Source: Caulobacter sp. X (lineage in GTDB: Bacteria > Pseudomonadota > Alphaproteobacteria > Caulobacterales > Caulobacteraceae). Taken from it: a stretch of DNA of 64,000 bases. Position 1 is the first letter of the stretch, and every line of letters begins with the position of its first letter. The notes under the pieces were generated by a model that made no database searches, had not been told where the DNA came from, and saw only the letters and a program-made list of their open reading frames with translations. Where the stretch lies: the NCBI RefSeq assembly GCF_002742635.1, contig NZ_PEGF01000001.1:1984001-2048000 (forward strand), in the 5' to 3' direction. A program made the translations under genes and the position numbers. This document shows, one piece after another, positions 16,688-25,401 of this stretch.

Positions 16688-17470
16688 GTGAGCAGCGACG
16701 CCGACTTCAGCGCCTCCCTGATCCTCAAGCGTGGCGGTCTGGCGCGCGTCGGGCTTGAACGCATCGCGCTTCTGGAAGCGATCGCGCGGCTGGGCTCGAT
16801 CAGCGCCGCGGCCAAGGCGACGAGCCTCTCCTACAAGGGCGCCTGGGACGGGGTGCAGGCCCTGAACAACCTGTTCGACGCGCCCCTGGTCAGCGCCGCG
16901 CCCGGCGGCCGCAGCGGCGGCGCCGCCCAGGTCACGGCGCGCGGCCAGGCCGTGGTCCGCGCCTTCCGCGCCGCCGAGCGCGAGGTTGGCGCGGCCTTCG
17001 CGCGACTGGAGGCGGACCTCTCGGACGACGCCGACCTGCTGTGGAGCCTGGGCCTGCGCACCAGCGCCCGCAACGCGCTACGGGGCGTTGTCACAGCCAT
17101 CGAGGGCGACGGCGTCACGGCGCTGGTGACCCTGTCGCTGGGAGAGGCGCTTTCCCTGCGCGCTTCGATCACGCGGCGCAGCGTCGAGGACCTGGACCTG
17201 GCCCCCGGCCGCCCGGCCATCGCCCTGATCAAGTCCAGCTTCGTGCGGCTCGGCGAAGCGGCCCAGGGGGGCGAGAGCGAAAACCGCCTTTCCGGCGAGA
17301 TCGTCGACCGCGAGGCCGGCGAAACCTCGGCCGAGGTGACCATCGCGCTATCGGCGGGCAAGACGCTGGTGGCGACGCTGAAGCCGGGCAATCCTGCCTG
17401 GGGACTGGCGGTGGGCGCGAAGGTCGAGGCGCGGGTCGCCGCGTCCGACGTGATCCTGGCGGTCGACTGA
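16688..17470 (+). CDS. modE: ModE-type molybdate-responsive regulator
   Basis: 260 aa. The N-terminal winged helix of the LysR/ModE type ([35 protein letters not shown]) is followed by two molybdate-binding Mop-like repeats (residues ~125-190 and ~195-260, the first with [10 protein letters not shown], the second with NRLSGEIV). With molybdate bound, it represses the modAB operon. The start is a GTG with AGGA nine bases upstream. The stop is seven bases from the convergent marR. Confidence 0.92.
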   Translation: MSSDADFSASLILKRGGLARVGLERIALLEAIARLGSISAAAKATSLSYKGAWDGVQALNNLFDAPLVSAAPGGRSGGAAQVTARGQAVVRAFRAAEREVGAAFARLEADLSDDADLLWSLGLRTSARNALRGVVTAIEGDGVTALVTLSLGEALSLRASITRRSVEDLDLAPGRPAIALIKSSFVRLGEAAQGGESENRLSGEIVDREAGETSAEVTIALSAGKTLVATLKPGNPAWGLAVGAKVEARVAASDVILAVD

Positions 17471-17477
17471 GGTCCCG

Positions 17478-17951
17478 CTAGCCCTTCAGCGCCTTCGTCG
17501 CCTCGTCGACGAACTTGCGCAGCAGCCGCGCCAGGTCCTTGCGGTCCTGGGCGCTCCATGTCTCCAGCATCGGCCCGGCCAGCCGCTGGCGCGCGGCGTC
17601 CAGGGCGTCGGTCAGTTCGCGGCCCTTATCCGTCACCGCCGCCTCGCGCACGCGCTTGTCGGTCGCGCCCGGCCGACGCTCGACCAGGCCCAGGCTCTCC
17701 AGCTTGGCGACTTGACGGCTGACCACCGAGTGGTCGCGCCCGGCGAGGTCGGCCAGCTCGACCACGCCGATCGGCCCCTTGCGCTCGATGCGCACCAGCA
17801 GCGGGAACAGCGCCCGGTCCAGCGTGATCCCCGCCTCGCGGATCAGCATGTCGTCGGCCTGGGGCCGGTTCAGAAACCCGGCCAGGTCCATCATCGCCAG
17901 GTGAATGTCTCGCAGGTCGGCGTCCATATGTGCATTTTGCACATTTTTCAT
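17478..17951 (-). CDS. MarR-family transcriptional repressor
   Basis: 157 aa, typical MarR length. The winged helix GVVELADLAGRDHSVVSRQVAKLESLGLVERR with wing DKRVREAAVTDKG occupies about residues 60-110. It is divergent from an FAD monooxygenase. Three 15-base copies of TGTGCATTTTGCACA-type dyads lie in and around the shared promoter; one overlaps codons 3-8 of this gene if it starts at 17951 (AGGAGG upstream), or directly precedes ATG 17927. Autoregulation and repression of the monooxygenase are inferred. Confidence 0.88.
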   Translation of the reverse strand: MKNVQNAHMDADLRDIHLAMMDLAGFLNRPQADDMLIREAGITLDRALFPLLVRIERKGPIGVVELADLAGRDHSVVSRQVAKLESLGLVERRPGATDKRVREAAVTDKGRELTDALDAARQRLAGPMLETWSAQDRKDLARLLRKFVDEATKALKG

Positions 17952-18012
17952 TGACGCCGTCCAGCCTCCTAATTATGTGCCTTTTGCACGCGATTTATGT
18001 GCATAACGCACA
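17929..18012. promoter_or_regulatory. Three phased 15-bp MarR-type operators
   Basis: TGTGCATTTTGCACA (17929-17943), TGTGCCTTTTGCACG (17976-17990) and TGTGCATAACGCACA (17998-18012). The last two are 22 bases apart (two helical turns). A plus-strand promoter candidate TTGACG-17-TATGTG (17951-17979) would place site 2 over the -10/start and site 3 just downstream, a repressing arrangement. Confidence 0.75.
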
Positions 18013-18028
18013 GACATAGGAGGCAGGC

Positions 18029-19477
18029 ATGACCACCACACTTGAAGCTCCTCGGGCGACCGACGTCCTGATCTGCGGCGCCGGCGCGGCCGGCCTGACC
18101 CTGGCGATCGACCTGGCCCGCCGGGGCGTCGACTTCATCCTGATCGACAAGGCCAACGGCCCGTTCCAGGGCTCGCGCGGCAAGGGGATCCAGCCTCGCA
18201 GTGTCGAGGTGTTCGAGGACCTGGGCGTGCTGGACGGCCTGATGGCCCTGGGCGCGGGACCCTATCCGCCGCTGCGGACCTACGCCCAGGATGGAACCTT
18301 CGCCGACACCGCCCTGACCGAGGATGTCACGCCGACCCCGGCCGAGCCCTGGGCCCGACCGTTGATGGCGCCGCAGTTCCTGACCGAGCGGGCCCTGCGC
18401 GACCGGCTGGCCCTCCTGGGTCACGCCCCGCGCTTCGGAACCGCCCTCGCCGGCTTCGAACAGGACGGCCAAGGCGTCACCGCGACTCTCGCCTCTGGCC
18501 AGACAATCCGTGCGAAATGGATGGTCGGCGCCGACGGCGGCCGCAGCTTCGTGCGTCAGGCCCTGGGCGTCAAATTTCCCGGCGAGACCAAGCCCGGCCG
18601 GGGCCTCGTCGCCGACGTCCGCTTGACGGGTCTGTCGCGCGAGGTCTGGCATCACTTCGCCGCGCCGGACGGACAGCGGGTTTCCTTCTGCCCGCTGGCC
18701 GGAACCGACCTCTTCCAGCTGCAGGGCCACGCGCCGGAGATCGAGGATTTCTCGATCGCGGCCCTGAACGCCCTGATCCGCGAACGGAGTAACCGCGACG
18801 ACATCGTCGTCACCGAGGTCACCTGGGCCTCGACCTTCGGGATCAACGCCCGCCTGGCCCAGCGCTATCGCATGGGCCGCGTGCTGCTGGCTGGCGACGC
18901 CGCCCATGTGCATCCGCCGACCGGCGGCCAGGGCCTGAACACCAGCCTGCAGGACAGCTACAACCTCGGCTGGAAGCTGGCCGCCGCGCTGGCCGGCGCG
19001 CCGGAAGGCCTGATCGACACCTACGAGGCCGAGCGCCAACCGATCGCCGCCGGGGTGTTGGGCCTGTCGGTCCGCCTGCTGGGCGAGAAGGAAATCAAGC
19101 GCGGCCGCGAAGCCCGGCAGCTGGACCTCGGCTACGAGGACTCGAGCCTGTCGCTGGACTTGGGCCTCGCCGCCAAGATCGCGCCCGGCGACCGCGCCCC
19201 GGACGCCCCGTGCCGCGACCGCGATGGCCGGCCGGTCCGGGTGTTCGAGCTCCTACGCGGCCCGCATTGGACGCTGCTGGGCGCCGGGCCCGACATTGCG
19301 CCCCGGCCGGGGCTCGTCGTCGCGAACCTGGTCGACGCCGACGGCTGGTTCGCCGACGCCTACGGCCTGCCGCCCGGCGGCTTCGTGCTGGTGCGCCCGG
19401 ACGGCTATGTGGCGACGGTGGGCCGGGCCGGCGACGCGGCGGCGGTCGAGGCCTATCTGGCCAAGGTCGGGCTCTAG
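18029..19477 (+). CDS. FAD-dependent aromatic monooxygenase (PheA/TfdB-type)
   Basis: 482 aa. It has the Rossmann FAD motif VLICGAGAAGLTLAIDLARR at residues ~13-32, the second FAD/NADPH motif DGGRSFVRQALG (~172), and GRVLLAGDAAHVHPPTGGQGLN (~288), which together define the p-hydroxybenzoate-hydroxylase class. The C-terminal ~120 residues carry the thioredoxin-like extension of phenol/resorcinol hydroxylases. It inserts one oxygen into an aromatic substrate using NAD(P)H; the substrate is unknown. AGGAGGCAGGC gives a strong RBS. It lies next to a divergent MarR repressor, suggesting inducible expression. Its TAG shares CTAG with the convergent second marR. Confidence 0.9.
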   Translation: MTTTLEAPRATDVLICGAGAAGLTLAIDLARRGVDFILIDKANGPFQGSRGKGIQPRSVEVFEDLGVLDGLMALGAGPYPPLRTYAQDGTFADTALTEDVTPTPAEPWARPLMAPQFLTERALRDRLALLGHAPRFGTALAGFEQDGQGVTATLASGQTIRAKWMVGADGGRSFVRQALGVKFPGETKPGRGLVADVRLTGLSREVWHHFAAPDGQRVSFCPLAGTDLFQLQGHAPEIEDFSIAALNALIRERSNRDDIVVTEVTWASTFGINARLAQRYRMGRVLLAGDAAHVHPPTGGQGLNTSLQDSYNLGWKLAAALAGAPEGLIDTYEAERQPIAAGVLGLSVRLLGEKEIKRGREARQLDLGYEDSSLSLDLGLAAKIAPGDRAPDAPCRDRDGRPVRVFELLRGPHWTLLGAGPDIAPRPGLVVANLVDADGWFADAYGLPPGGFVLVRPDGYVATVGRAGDAAAVEAYLAKVGL

Positions 19478-19917
19478 GCGATCGCCTTCAAGCCGGCGCG
19501 CAGCGCATCGCCGCCGCCGGCCAGGTCCGCGTCCAGCGCCGCGTGCTCGCGCGTCCAGATCGGCAGGGCTTGCGCCAGCAGCGCGCGGCCGTCGGGCGTC
19601 AGGCTCAGCACCCGGGCGCGGCCGTCCTTGGGATCGGGCGCCACCGTCAGCAGCCCCCGGCGCTCCAGCGGCTTCAGCGCCGCCGTCAGGGTCGTGCGGT
19701 CCATGGCCAGCAGGTTGGCGACGCCGCCCATGCCGGCCGGCTCGGGCCGGTTCAGCGACATCAGCAGCGAGAACTGGCCGTTGGTCAGGCCCAGAGGCCG
19801 CAGGGCCTCGTCGAAGCGGCGGGCCAGCGCCCGGGCCGCGCGCTGGACGTGCAGGCACAGGCAGGTGTCGCGGACATGGATCGTCGTCTCGAAGGGAATC
19901 ACGACCGGCTTTGACAT
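19474..19917 (-). CDS. MarR-family transcriptional regulator
   Basis: 147 aa. Two cysteines near the N-terminus (RDTCLCLHVQRAARALARRF) are followed by the winged helix GGVANLLAMDRTTLTAALKPLERRGLLTV and wing DPKDGRARVLSLTPDG. The N-terminal CLC could make it redox-sensitive (inference). It is divergent from the DUF899 gene with a perfect 12-base dyad between them, so it probably controls DUF899 and itself. Its stop overlaps that of the monooxygenase. Confidence 0.87.
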   Translation of the reverse strand: MSKPVVIPFETTIHVRDTCLCLHVQRAARALARRFDEALRPLGLTNGQFSLLMSLNRPEPAGMGGVANLLAMDRTTLTAALKPLERRGLLTVAPDPKDGRARVLSLTPDGRALLAQALPIWTREHAALDADLAGGGDALRAGLKAIA

Positions 19918-19928
19918 GATCCATTTAT

Positions 19929-19940
19929 GTTGATATCAAC
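19929..19940. promoter_or_regulatory. MarR operator candidate GTTGATATCAAC
   Basis: A perfect 12-base palindrome 12 bases upstream of the minus-strand marR start and 43 bases upstream of the plus-strand DUF899 start. It is of the TTGATATCAA type used by many MarR proteins. Confidence 0.65.
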
Positions 19941-19982
19941 GTTATTAGTCAAGGAAATACTGCTCAGCTTACGGAGGACGTG

Positions 19983-20720
19983 ATGTCGCACGCCGTGGTC
20001 TCCCGCGAGGAATGGCTCGAAGCGCGCCGCGCCCTGTTGCTGAAGGAGAAGGCCCACACCCGCGCCCGCGACGCCCTGAACGCCGAGCGCCTGGCCCTGC
20101 CTTGGGTGAAACTGGACAAGACCTACGCCTTCGACACCGACAGCGGCCGCCAGACCCTGGACCAGCTGTTCGACGGGCGCGGCCAGCTGCTCGTCTATCA
20201 CTTCATGCTGGGCCCGGACTGGGACGCGGGCTGCGAGGGTTGCTCGTTCATGGCCGACCATTTCGACGGGACGCTGCCGCACCTGAACCACCACGATGTG
20301 ACCCTGGTCGCCGTGTCCCGCGCGCCTCTCGCGAAGATCCAGGCCTACAAGCGTCGCATGGGTTGGAAGTTTCCGTGGGTGTCGGCGCGCGACAGCGACT
20401 TCAACCGCGACTTCCATGTCTCGTTCACGCCCGAGGAGCTGGCCGGCGAGACGATCCGCTACAACTTCACCGATCTGCCGTCCGCCCAGGGCCACGATGA
20501 GCTGCCGGGCCTCTCGGCCTTCTATCGCGACGCCGAGGGTCAGGTGTTCCACACCTATTCGACCTACGCCCGGGGGCCGGAAGAGGCGCTCGGGACCTTG
20601 ATGCTGCTCGACCGCGCGCCGCTGGGACGCAATGAGGGCGAGACAATGAACTTCATCCGCCGCCACGACGAGTACGAGGACGTCCAGCCCAAATCCGCCT
20701 GCTGCGCCGGCGCCGACTGA
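19983..20720 (+). CDS. DUF899 family thioredoxin-fold protein
   Basis: 245 aa. Family signatures visible are REEWLEARRALLLKEKAHTR at the start, GRGQLLVYHFMLGPDWDAGC followed by EGCSFMADHF (~residues 70-95), and FNRDFHVSF. The CEGC motif sits where AhpC/thioredoxin-like proteins have their redox centre. The chemistry of the family is unproven. GGAGG precedes the ATG. The divergent MarR gene and the downstream VOC and GST genes suggest an inducible stress or xenobiotic response. Confidence 0.88.
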   Translation: MSHAVVSREEWLEARRALLLKEKAHTRARDALNAERLALPWVKLDKTYAFDTDSGRQTLDQLFDGRGQLLVYHFMLGPDWDAGCEGCSFMADHFDGTLPHLNHHDVTLVAVSRAPLAKIQAYKRRMGWKFPWVSARDSDFNRDFHVSFTPEELAGETIRYNFTDLPSAQGHDELPGLSAFYRDAEGQVFHTYSTYARGPEEALGTLMLLDRAPLGRNEGETMNFIRRHDEYEDVQPKSACCAGAD

Positions 20721-20818
20721 CACGCTCCTGGCCCATGATCCGTTCCTGGAACGCCTTCGTCGAGGCCATGCCCTCGCTCGCCCCTTCAACACCCTCCCCC
20801 GCCCAAAGGAAGACCCTC

Positions 20819-21565
20819 ATGGCTAGCGACTTCGTCTGGTTCGAACTGGTCACCCCCGACGCGGCGGCCGCCGAAGCCTTCTACAAGACCGTCGTCGGCT
20901 GGACGACCGAGGCCTCCTCCGGTCCGAATGGTCCGTACACGATCTTCAAGGCCAGCGAGCTCGCCGTTGGCGGCATGCTGGAGATGAAGGACGTTCCGCC
21001 GGGCTGGCTGGGCTATGTCGGCGTCGATGACGTCGACGCCTACGCCGAGAAGGTCGAGGCCGCCGGCGGCGCCGTCCACAAGGCGCCGCAGGATATTCCG
21101 GGCGTCGGCCGCTTCGCCGTCGTCGCCGATCCGCAAGGCGCGATGTTCATCCTGTTCCGGGGCTCGCTCGAGACGCCGCCGCCCCGGCCCGAGCCCATGT
21201 CGCCCGGCTCGCTGGGCTGGTCGGAGCTGCACGCGGCCGACTGGGAGAAGGCCTTCGCCTTCTACGCCCCGCTATTCGGTTGGGTGAAGCACGACACCGT
21301 GCCGATGGGCGAGATGGGCGTCTACCAGACCTTTGGGCCCAGCACGGCGGCGATCGGCGGCATGTTCAGCAACCACGCCCCGGCGCCGACGCCCTACTGG
21401 CTGTACTATTTCGGCGTCGAAGGGATCGACTCCGCCGTCGAGCGAGTGAAGGCGAACGGCGGCCAGGTCCTGATGGGTCCGGTCGAGGTCCCCGGCGGGG
21501 CCTGGGTCGTCAACGCCACGGACCCGCAGGGAGGGATGTTCGCGCTGCTGGGCATGCGCGGATGA
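20819..21565 (+). CDS. VOC (glyoxalase/bleomycin-resistance superfamily) two-domain protein
   Basis: 248 aa made of two VOC repeats, about residues 4-115 (FVWFELVTPDAAAAEAFYKTV to DPQGAMFILF) and 128-248 (GWSELHAADWEKAFAFYAPL to DPQGGMFALLG). The fold usually binds a metal for glyoxalase, dioxygenase or sequestration reactions; substrate unknown. The start 20819 is set by AAAGGA eight bases upstream, in preference to an upstream in-frame ATG. The stop overlaps the following GST gene as ATGA, so the two are translationally coupled. Confidence 0.9.
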   Translation: MASDFVWFELVTPDAAAAEAFYKTVVGWTTEASSGPNGPYTIFKASELAVGGMLEMKDVPPGWLGYVGVDDVDAYAEKVEAAGGAVHKAPQDIPGVGRFAVVADPQGAMFILFRGSLETPPPRPEPMSPGSLGWSELHAADWEKAFAFYAPLFGWVKHDTVPMGEMGVYQTFGPSTAAIGGMFSNHAPAPTPYWLYYFGVEGIDSAVERVKANGGQVLMGPVEVPGGAWVVNATDPQGGMFALLGMRG

Positions 21566-22194
21566 TCACCGTCTTCGGAGAAGGTCGGGGCTTTCGCGTC
21601 GTCTGGCTGCTGGAGGAGATGGGCCTGCCCTATCGTCTGCGCGGAGTCGACATGCTGGCGGGGGTGGAGAACGATCCGGAGTTCCTGGCGGTCAATCCCG
21701 GCGGCTTCATCCCGGCGATCCAGGACGGCGAGGTCGTCATGGTCGAGTCGATCGCGATCATGGAGTACCTGCTCGGCCGCTACGGGCCCTCCCCCCTGGC
21801 GCCGGCCCCTCGAGACGCCGCCTTCCCCGCCTACCAGCAGTTCCTGCACCTGGGCGAGGCCGGACTGGCGGCCTCGGTCTTCTTCCTGACGGGCGCCAAG
21901 CACTTCGCGCCCGAGACCGACCGTGACAACTGGACCGTCCGCCAGGCGATGCACGTGTTCACCAGCCGCCTAGGCCTGGTGGCCCGTCGGCTGGCGCAGG
22001 CGCCCTACATGGCGGGCGAGGCCTTCACCGCGGCGGACATCTCGGTCGGCTACGCGCTGGAGATGGCGCGCAAGAACATCGACTTTCCGCTGGGCGAGGC
22101 CGAGATGGCTTACGTGAAGCGACTGCGCCAGCGGGACGGCTATGAGCGGGCGCTCGACGCCTGCCCCGCCACGCGCCAGTGGTGGAATAGCTAG
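21562..22194 (+). CDS. Glutathione S-transferase family protein
   Basis: 210 aa. The N-terminal thioredoxin-like domain has [14 protein letters not shown] and the glutathione gamma-glutamyl site [22 protein letters not shown] (residues ~45-67); the helical C-domain contains [17 protein letters not shown]. It conjugates glutathione to electrophiles or acts as a peroxidase. It is coupled to the VOC gene (ATGA overlap), a pairing consistent with detoxification. Its TAG shares CTAG with the convergent mtgA stop. Confidence 0.9.
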   Translation: MITVFGEGRGFRVVWLLEEMGLPYRLRGVDMLAGVENDPEFLAVNPGGFIPAIQDGEVVMVESIAIMEYLLGRYGPSPLAPAPRDAAFPAYQQFLHLGEAGLAASVFFLTGAKHFAPETDRDNWTVRQAMHVFTSRLGLVARRLAQAPYMAGEAFTAADISVGYALEMARKNIDFPLGEAEMAYVKRLRQRDGYERALDACPATRQWWNS

Positions 22195-22868
22195 CCTACG
22201 CAGTCGTCGAGGCCGTCGCGGCGCACCGTCCCGGAGGCCTTGCCGATCTTCTTCGTGCGCTTGGCGACGTACTTGCCCGGCTTGATCACCCGCCACTTCA
22301 GCGGGCTGGGCAGGATCGCGGCCAGGCGCGAGGCCTGGGCCTGGGTCAGCTTGTCGGCGCCGACGCCGAAATAGCGGCGCGAGGCCGACTCCGCGCCATA
22401 GATGCCCGGGCCGAACTCGATGGAGTTCAGATAGACCTCCATGATCCGCTTCTTGCCCCAGCCGACCTCGATCAGCACCGTGAACCAGGCTTCCAGACCC
22501 TTTCGGACATAGGAGCGGCCCGGCCACAGGAAGACGTTCTTGGCCGTCTGCTGGCTGATCGTCGATCCGCCGCGGATCTTCTTGCCGGCCTCGTTGTTGG
22601 CGTAGGCCTTCTGCAGGGCGTCGAAGTCGAAGCCGTGGTGTTCGCAGAACCGCGCGTCCTCGGCGGCGATCAGGGCGCGCGGCAGGGCGGGCGCGACCTC
22701 GTCGATCGGCCGCCAGCGATGGTCCAGCCCCTTCCCCTCGACCGCACGGATCACCATCAGCGGCGTGATCGGCGGCGGGACGAAGCGGTAGATCAGCACG
22801 GTCACGATCGGTCCCGCGACCAGGACGATGAACAGAGCCAAAGCGATATTGCGCAGAAGCCGCCGCAA
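22191..22868 (-). CDS. mtgA: Monofunctional biosynthetic peptidoglycan transglycosylase
   Basis: 225 aa with an N-terminal TM anchor (residues ~7-27) and a single GT51 domain. Motifs are [15 protein letters not shown] (catalytic Glu), [35 protein letters not shown] and RLAAILPSP. It polymerises lipid II into glycan strands on the periplasmic face; there is no transpeptidase domain. It is convergent with the GST gene and divergent from the nitroreductase. Confidence 0.96.
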   Translation of the reverse strand: MRRLLRNIALALFIVLVAGPIVTVLIYRFVPPPITPLMVIRAVEGKGLDHRWRPIDEVAPALPRALIAAEDARFCEHHGFDFDALQKAYANNEAGKKIRGGSTISQQTAKNVFLWPGRSYVRKGLEAWFTVLIEVGWGKKRIMEVYLNSIEFGPGIYGAESASRRYFGVGADKLTQAQASRLAAILPSPLKWRVIKPGKYVAKRTKKIGKASGTVRRDGLDDCVG

Positions 22869-22994
22869 GGAACGCCCCCAAAGAGACCAGGAAGAGAATC
22901 TCGAACAGACTTGTCTTTACGCTGCGGCGGGATGCTAGCCAGAGGAAAAGTCGCTGTCGCGGGCATAGCGGCGAGACAATCAAGGGAGCCTTCG

Positions 22995-23657
22995 ATGGAC
23001 GTGATCGACGCCGTCAACCGCCGCATGTCGGTGCGCGCCTTCAAGCCTGATCCCGTCGACGCCGCCCTGGTGCGCGAGCTGCTGGAGGCGGCGTCCCGCG
23101 CGCCCTCGGGCGGCAACCTCCAGCCCTGGCGGGTGCAGGTGGTGGCCGGCGCGCCGCTGAAGGCCCTGACCGACGCCATGCTGACCCGCGTGGCTTCGCC
23201 CGATCCGACCGAGTACGACGTCTATCCCGCCAACCTGTGGGAGCCGCTGCGCAGCCGTCGCTTCCAGGTGGGCGAGGACATGTACGGGGCGCTGGGCATC
23301 CCGCGCGAGGACAAGATGGCCCGCCTGCAGTGGTTCGCCATAAACGGCCAGGGCTTCGGCGCGCCGGTGCAGCTGTTCTTCTCGATCGACCGCCGTTGCG
23401 GCCCGCCGCAGTGGAGCGACGTCGGCATGTTCATGCAGACCTTCATGCTGCTGGCCGTCGAGCGAGGCCTCGACACCTGCCCGCAGGAGTTCTGGTCGCA
23501 CTACAACAAGCTGGTCGACGAGCATGTCGGCCTGCCCGAGGGCCACATGCTGTTCTCTGGCATGGCCCTTGGCTACCGCGACGCCGAAGCCCCGGTGAAC
23601 AACTTCCGCTCCCGCCGCGCCCCGTTCGAGGAGTGGGGCGAGCTGAAGGGGTTCTAG
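22995..23657 (+). CDS. Nitroreductase family flavoprotein
   Basis: 220 aa. It has the FMN phosphate-binding start RRMSVRAFKPDPVD, the segment RAPSGGNLQPWRVQVVAG (~residues 35-52) and the C-terminal GMALGYRDAEAPVNNFRSRR. It reduces nitroaromatics, quinones or similar acceptors with NAD(P)H. AAGGGAG lies upstream of ATG 22995. Its stop shares CTAG with the convergent gene. The neighbouring GST, VOC and monooxygenase genes fit a redox and xenobiotic theme. Confidence 0.92.
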   Translation: MDVIDAVNRRMSVRAFKPDPVDAALVRELLEAASRAPSGGNLQPWRVQVVAGAPLKALTDAMLTRVASPDPTEYDVYPANLWEPLRSRRFQVGEDMYGALGIPREDKMARLQWFAINGQGFGAPVQLFFSIDRRCGPPQWSDVGMFMQTFMLLAVERGLDTCPQEFWSHYNKLVDEHVGLPEGHMLFSGMALGYRDAEAPVNNFRSRRAPFEEWGELKGF

Positions 23658-24715
23658 CCCGCGAACTGGCGAGGGCCGCTGATGTCCGGGATCTCCAGGA
23701 CCCCGGCCTCGCCGCTCTCGTCGCCCCAGGCCATGAGCTTGCCGTCGGCGCTGACGGCCAGGGCGCTGATCGGGGCGCCCTTCTCGGCCTTCAGGGTCTC
23801 GATGCGCCCGTTGCGCATATGGGCGGCCCAGATCTTGCCGTTGTCCTGGCCGGCCAGGCAGACGGGGTGCGCATCGACGCCGGCGACCCGCACGACCATC
23901 GAATCGCGCGAGAAGCCGATCTCGGCGGCCTCCTTGCCCATCGGGCCGCTGGCGCCGGCGAACGGCCAGATGACCGCGCCATTGGCGCCGGCCGTGGCCA
24001 GCAGGTTGCCCTTGTCGAAGAAGGCCAGGCTCTTGATCTTGGCCGGATAGCCGCCCATCCGCATGTCCTTGCCGTCCGACAGGCGCCAGCCGTGCAGCTG
24101 GTTCTCCTGCATCGACGAGATCAGGAACTTGCCGTCCGGGCTGAAGGCCACGGCGATGTGGCTGCCGGCCCACTTCAGGAGCTGGGGCTTCTGGTCGGCG
24201 ATCCGCGCGTACCACAGATAGGCGCCGCCATAGGTGGCCGAGGCCAGGCGCCGCCCCTTGGGCTCAAACGCCAGGCCCGACACCGTCCTCTCGTGCGCGA
24301 ACGCGCGCGCGAAGGCCGGGTCGGCGGCGTCGCGGACATGGACCTCCTTGCCGGCGGCGAAGGCGATCAGGCCCGAGGCGGCGCTGGTCGCCACGTGCTC
24401 GATCCACTTGTTCTTCACCTCGGCCAGCAGGGTCGCGACAACCTCGCCGTTCTCGATTCGGCTCCAGACCACGCGGCCGTCATCGCCGCCGGTGACGATT
24501 CCGGCGCCGCTGGGATGGGCGGCGGCGGCCAGGACAGCGCCGCCGAGGGGGCCGCCATGAGCTTCCACCGTGACGAAGCCATCCTGCGTCTGCAGGCGCA
24601 CCGTGCCGTCGCCCAGGGCGAAGGCGGCGCGGCCGGAACGGTCGAAAAGGACGTCGGTGACGAAGGCGTCGAAGGAAAAGATCATGCGCGCGAGATAAGG
24701 CGCCGAGGCCTCCAC
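23654..24715 (-). CDS. WD40-like beta-propeller protein
   Basis: 353 aa from a GTG at 24715 (an alternative is ATG 24685, which gives MIFSFDAFVTDVLFD). About seven repeats with the pattern hydrophobic-SPDG-K-hydrophobic are visible (VAFSPDGKFLISS, LAFEPKGRRLASA, LAVSADGKLMAWGD). No catalytic domain, signal peptide or TM segment. It is likely a cytoplasmic protein-interaction propeller of unknown partner. Its 3' end overlaps the nitroreductase stop. The 209-base gap to the divergent exbD shows no clear element. Confidence 0.8.
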   Translation of the reverse strand: MEASAPYLARMIFSFDAFVTDVLFDRSGRAAFALGDGTVRLQTQDGFVTVEAHGGPLGGAVLAAAAHPSGAGIVTGGDDGRVVWSRIENGEVVATLLAEVKNKWIEHVATSAASGLIAFAAGKEVHVRDAADPAFARAFAHERTVSGLAFEPKGRRLASATYGGAYLWYARIADQKPQLLKWAGSHIAVAFSPDGKFLISSMQENQLHGWRLSDGKDMRMGGYPAKIKSLAFFDKGNLLATAGANGAVIWPFAGASGPMGKEAAEIGFSRDSMVVRVAGVDAHPVCLAGQDNGKIWAAHMRNGRIETLKAEKGAPISALAVSADGKLMAWGDESGEAGVLEIPDISGPRQFAG

Positions 24716-24924
24716 GGCCAGACTCTTTCAAGGCGATGCGTTTCCAGGCGCGTTTGGCGCCAGGCGCCCGTTCGAACGGCGTTCGGCGAAAAGTCGAAAA
24801 AAGGGGCTTGCTATTGCGCCGCGTCGTCGGGCTTTACTTCCGCGCCCGTCTGCGCCAGACGTGGCGCGGTAATGACATTTTCAGGCGCGCGCGGGGCGCG
24901 TGGCCTTCTGGGAGACAGTCAGGC

Positions 24925-25374
24925 ATGGCGGCTAAACTTGCTGGCGGCGGCGGTGGCCGTTATTCGCTGGGCCAAAATTCCGAAATCAACGTCACGCCCT
25001 TCGTGGACATCCTTCTGGTGCTGCTGATCATCTTCATGGTCGCCGTGCCGATGGCCGTGACCTCCATCAAGATCGACCTTCCTCCGGCGGTTCCGCCGCC
25101 CCCGAACGCGCCGAAGCCGAAGGAGCCGGTCTTCATCTCGATCCAGAAGTCTGGCGCGATCTTCATCGCCGAGAAGCAGACCAGCCTGGATGGCCTGGAA
25201 GCCGATCTGGACGCCAAGTTCGCCGCCAACGGCCAAGCCGGCCCGAAGGACGACCAGCGCATCATGATCCGCGCCGACGCCGACGTGATGTACGCCGACT
25301 TCATGGGCGTGCTGAACCAGCTGCAGACCTCGGGCTGGTACAAGGTCGGCCTGATCAACGAGGACATCCACTAA
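24925..25374 (+). CDS. exbD: ExbD/TolR family biopolymer transport protein
   Basis: 149 aa. It has the glycine-rich start AAKLAGGGGGRYSLGQNSEI, a TM helix (NVTPFVDILLVLLIIFMVAVP, residues ~21-42) with the proton-channel Asp in PFVDILL, then a periplasmic domain after a Pro-rich linker. ExbD with ExbB energises TonB. It stands alone here, with no exbB or tonB beside it, and has its own terminator. The start 24925 follows GGGAGA. Confidence 0.9.
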   Translation: MAAKLAGGGGGRYSLGQNSEINVTPFVDILLVLLIIFMVAVPMAVTSIKIDLPPAVPPPPNAPKPKEPVFISIQKSGAIFIAEKQTSLDGLEADLDAKFAANGQAGPKDDQRIMIRADADVMYADFMGVLNQLQTSGWYKVGLINEDIH

Positions 25375-25401
25375 GGATCCTCGGCGACAGCCAAGAACAC
25401 G

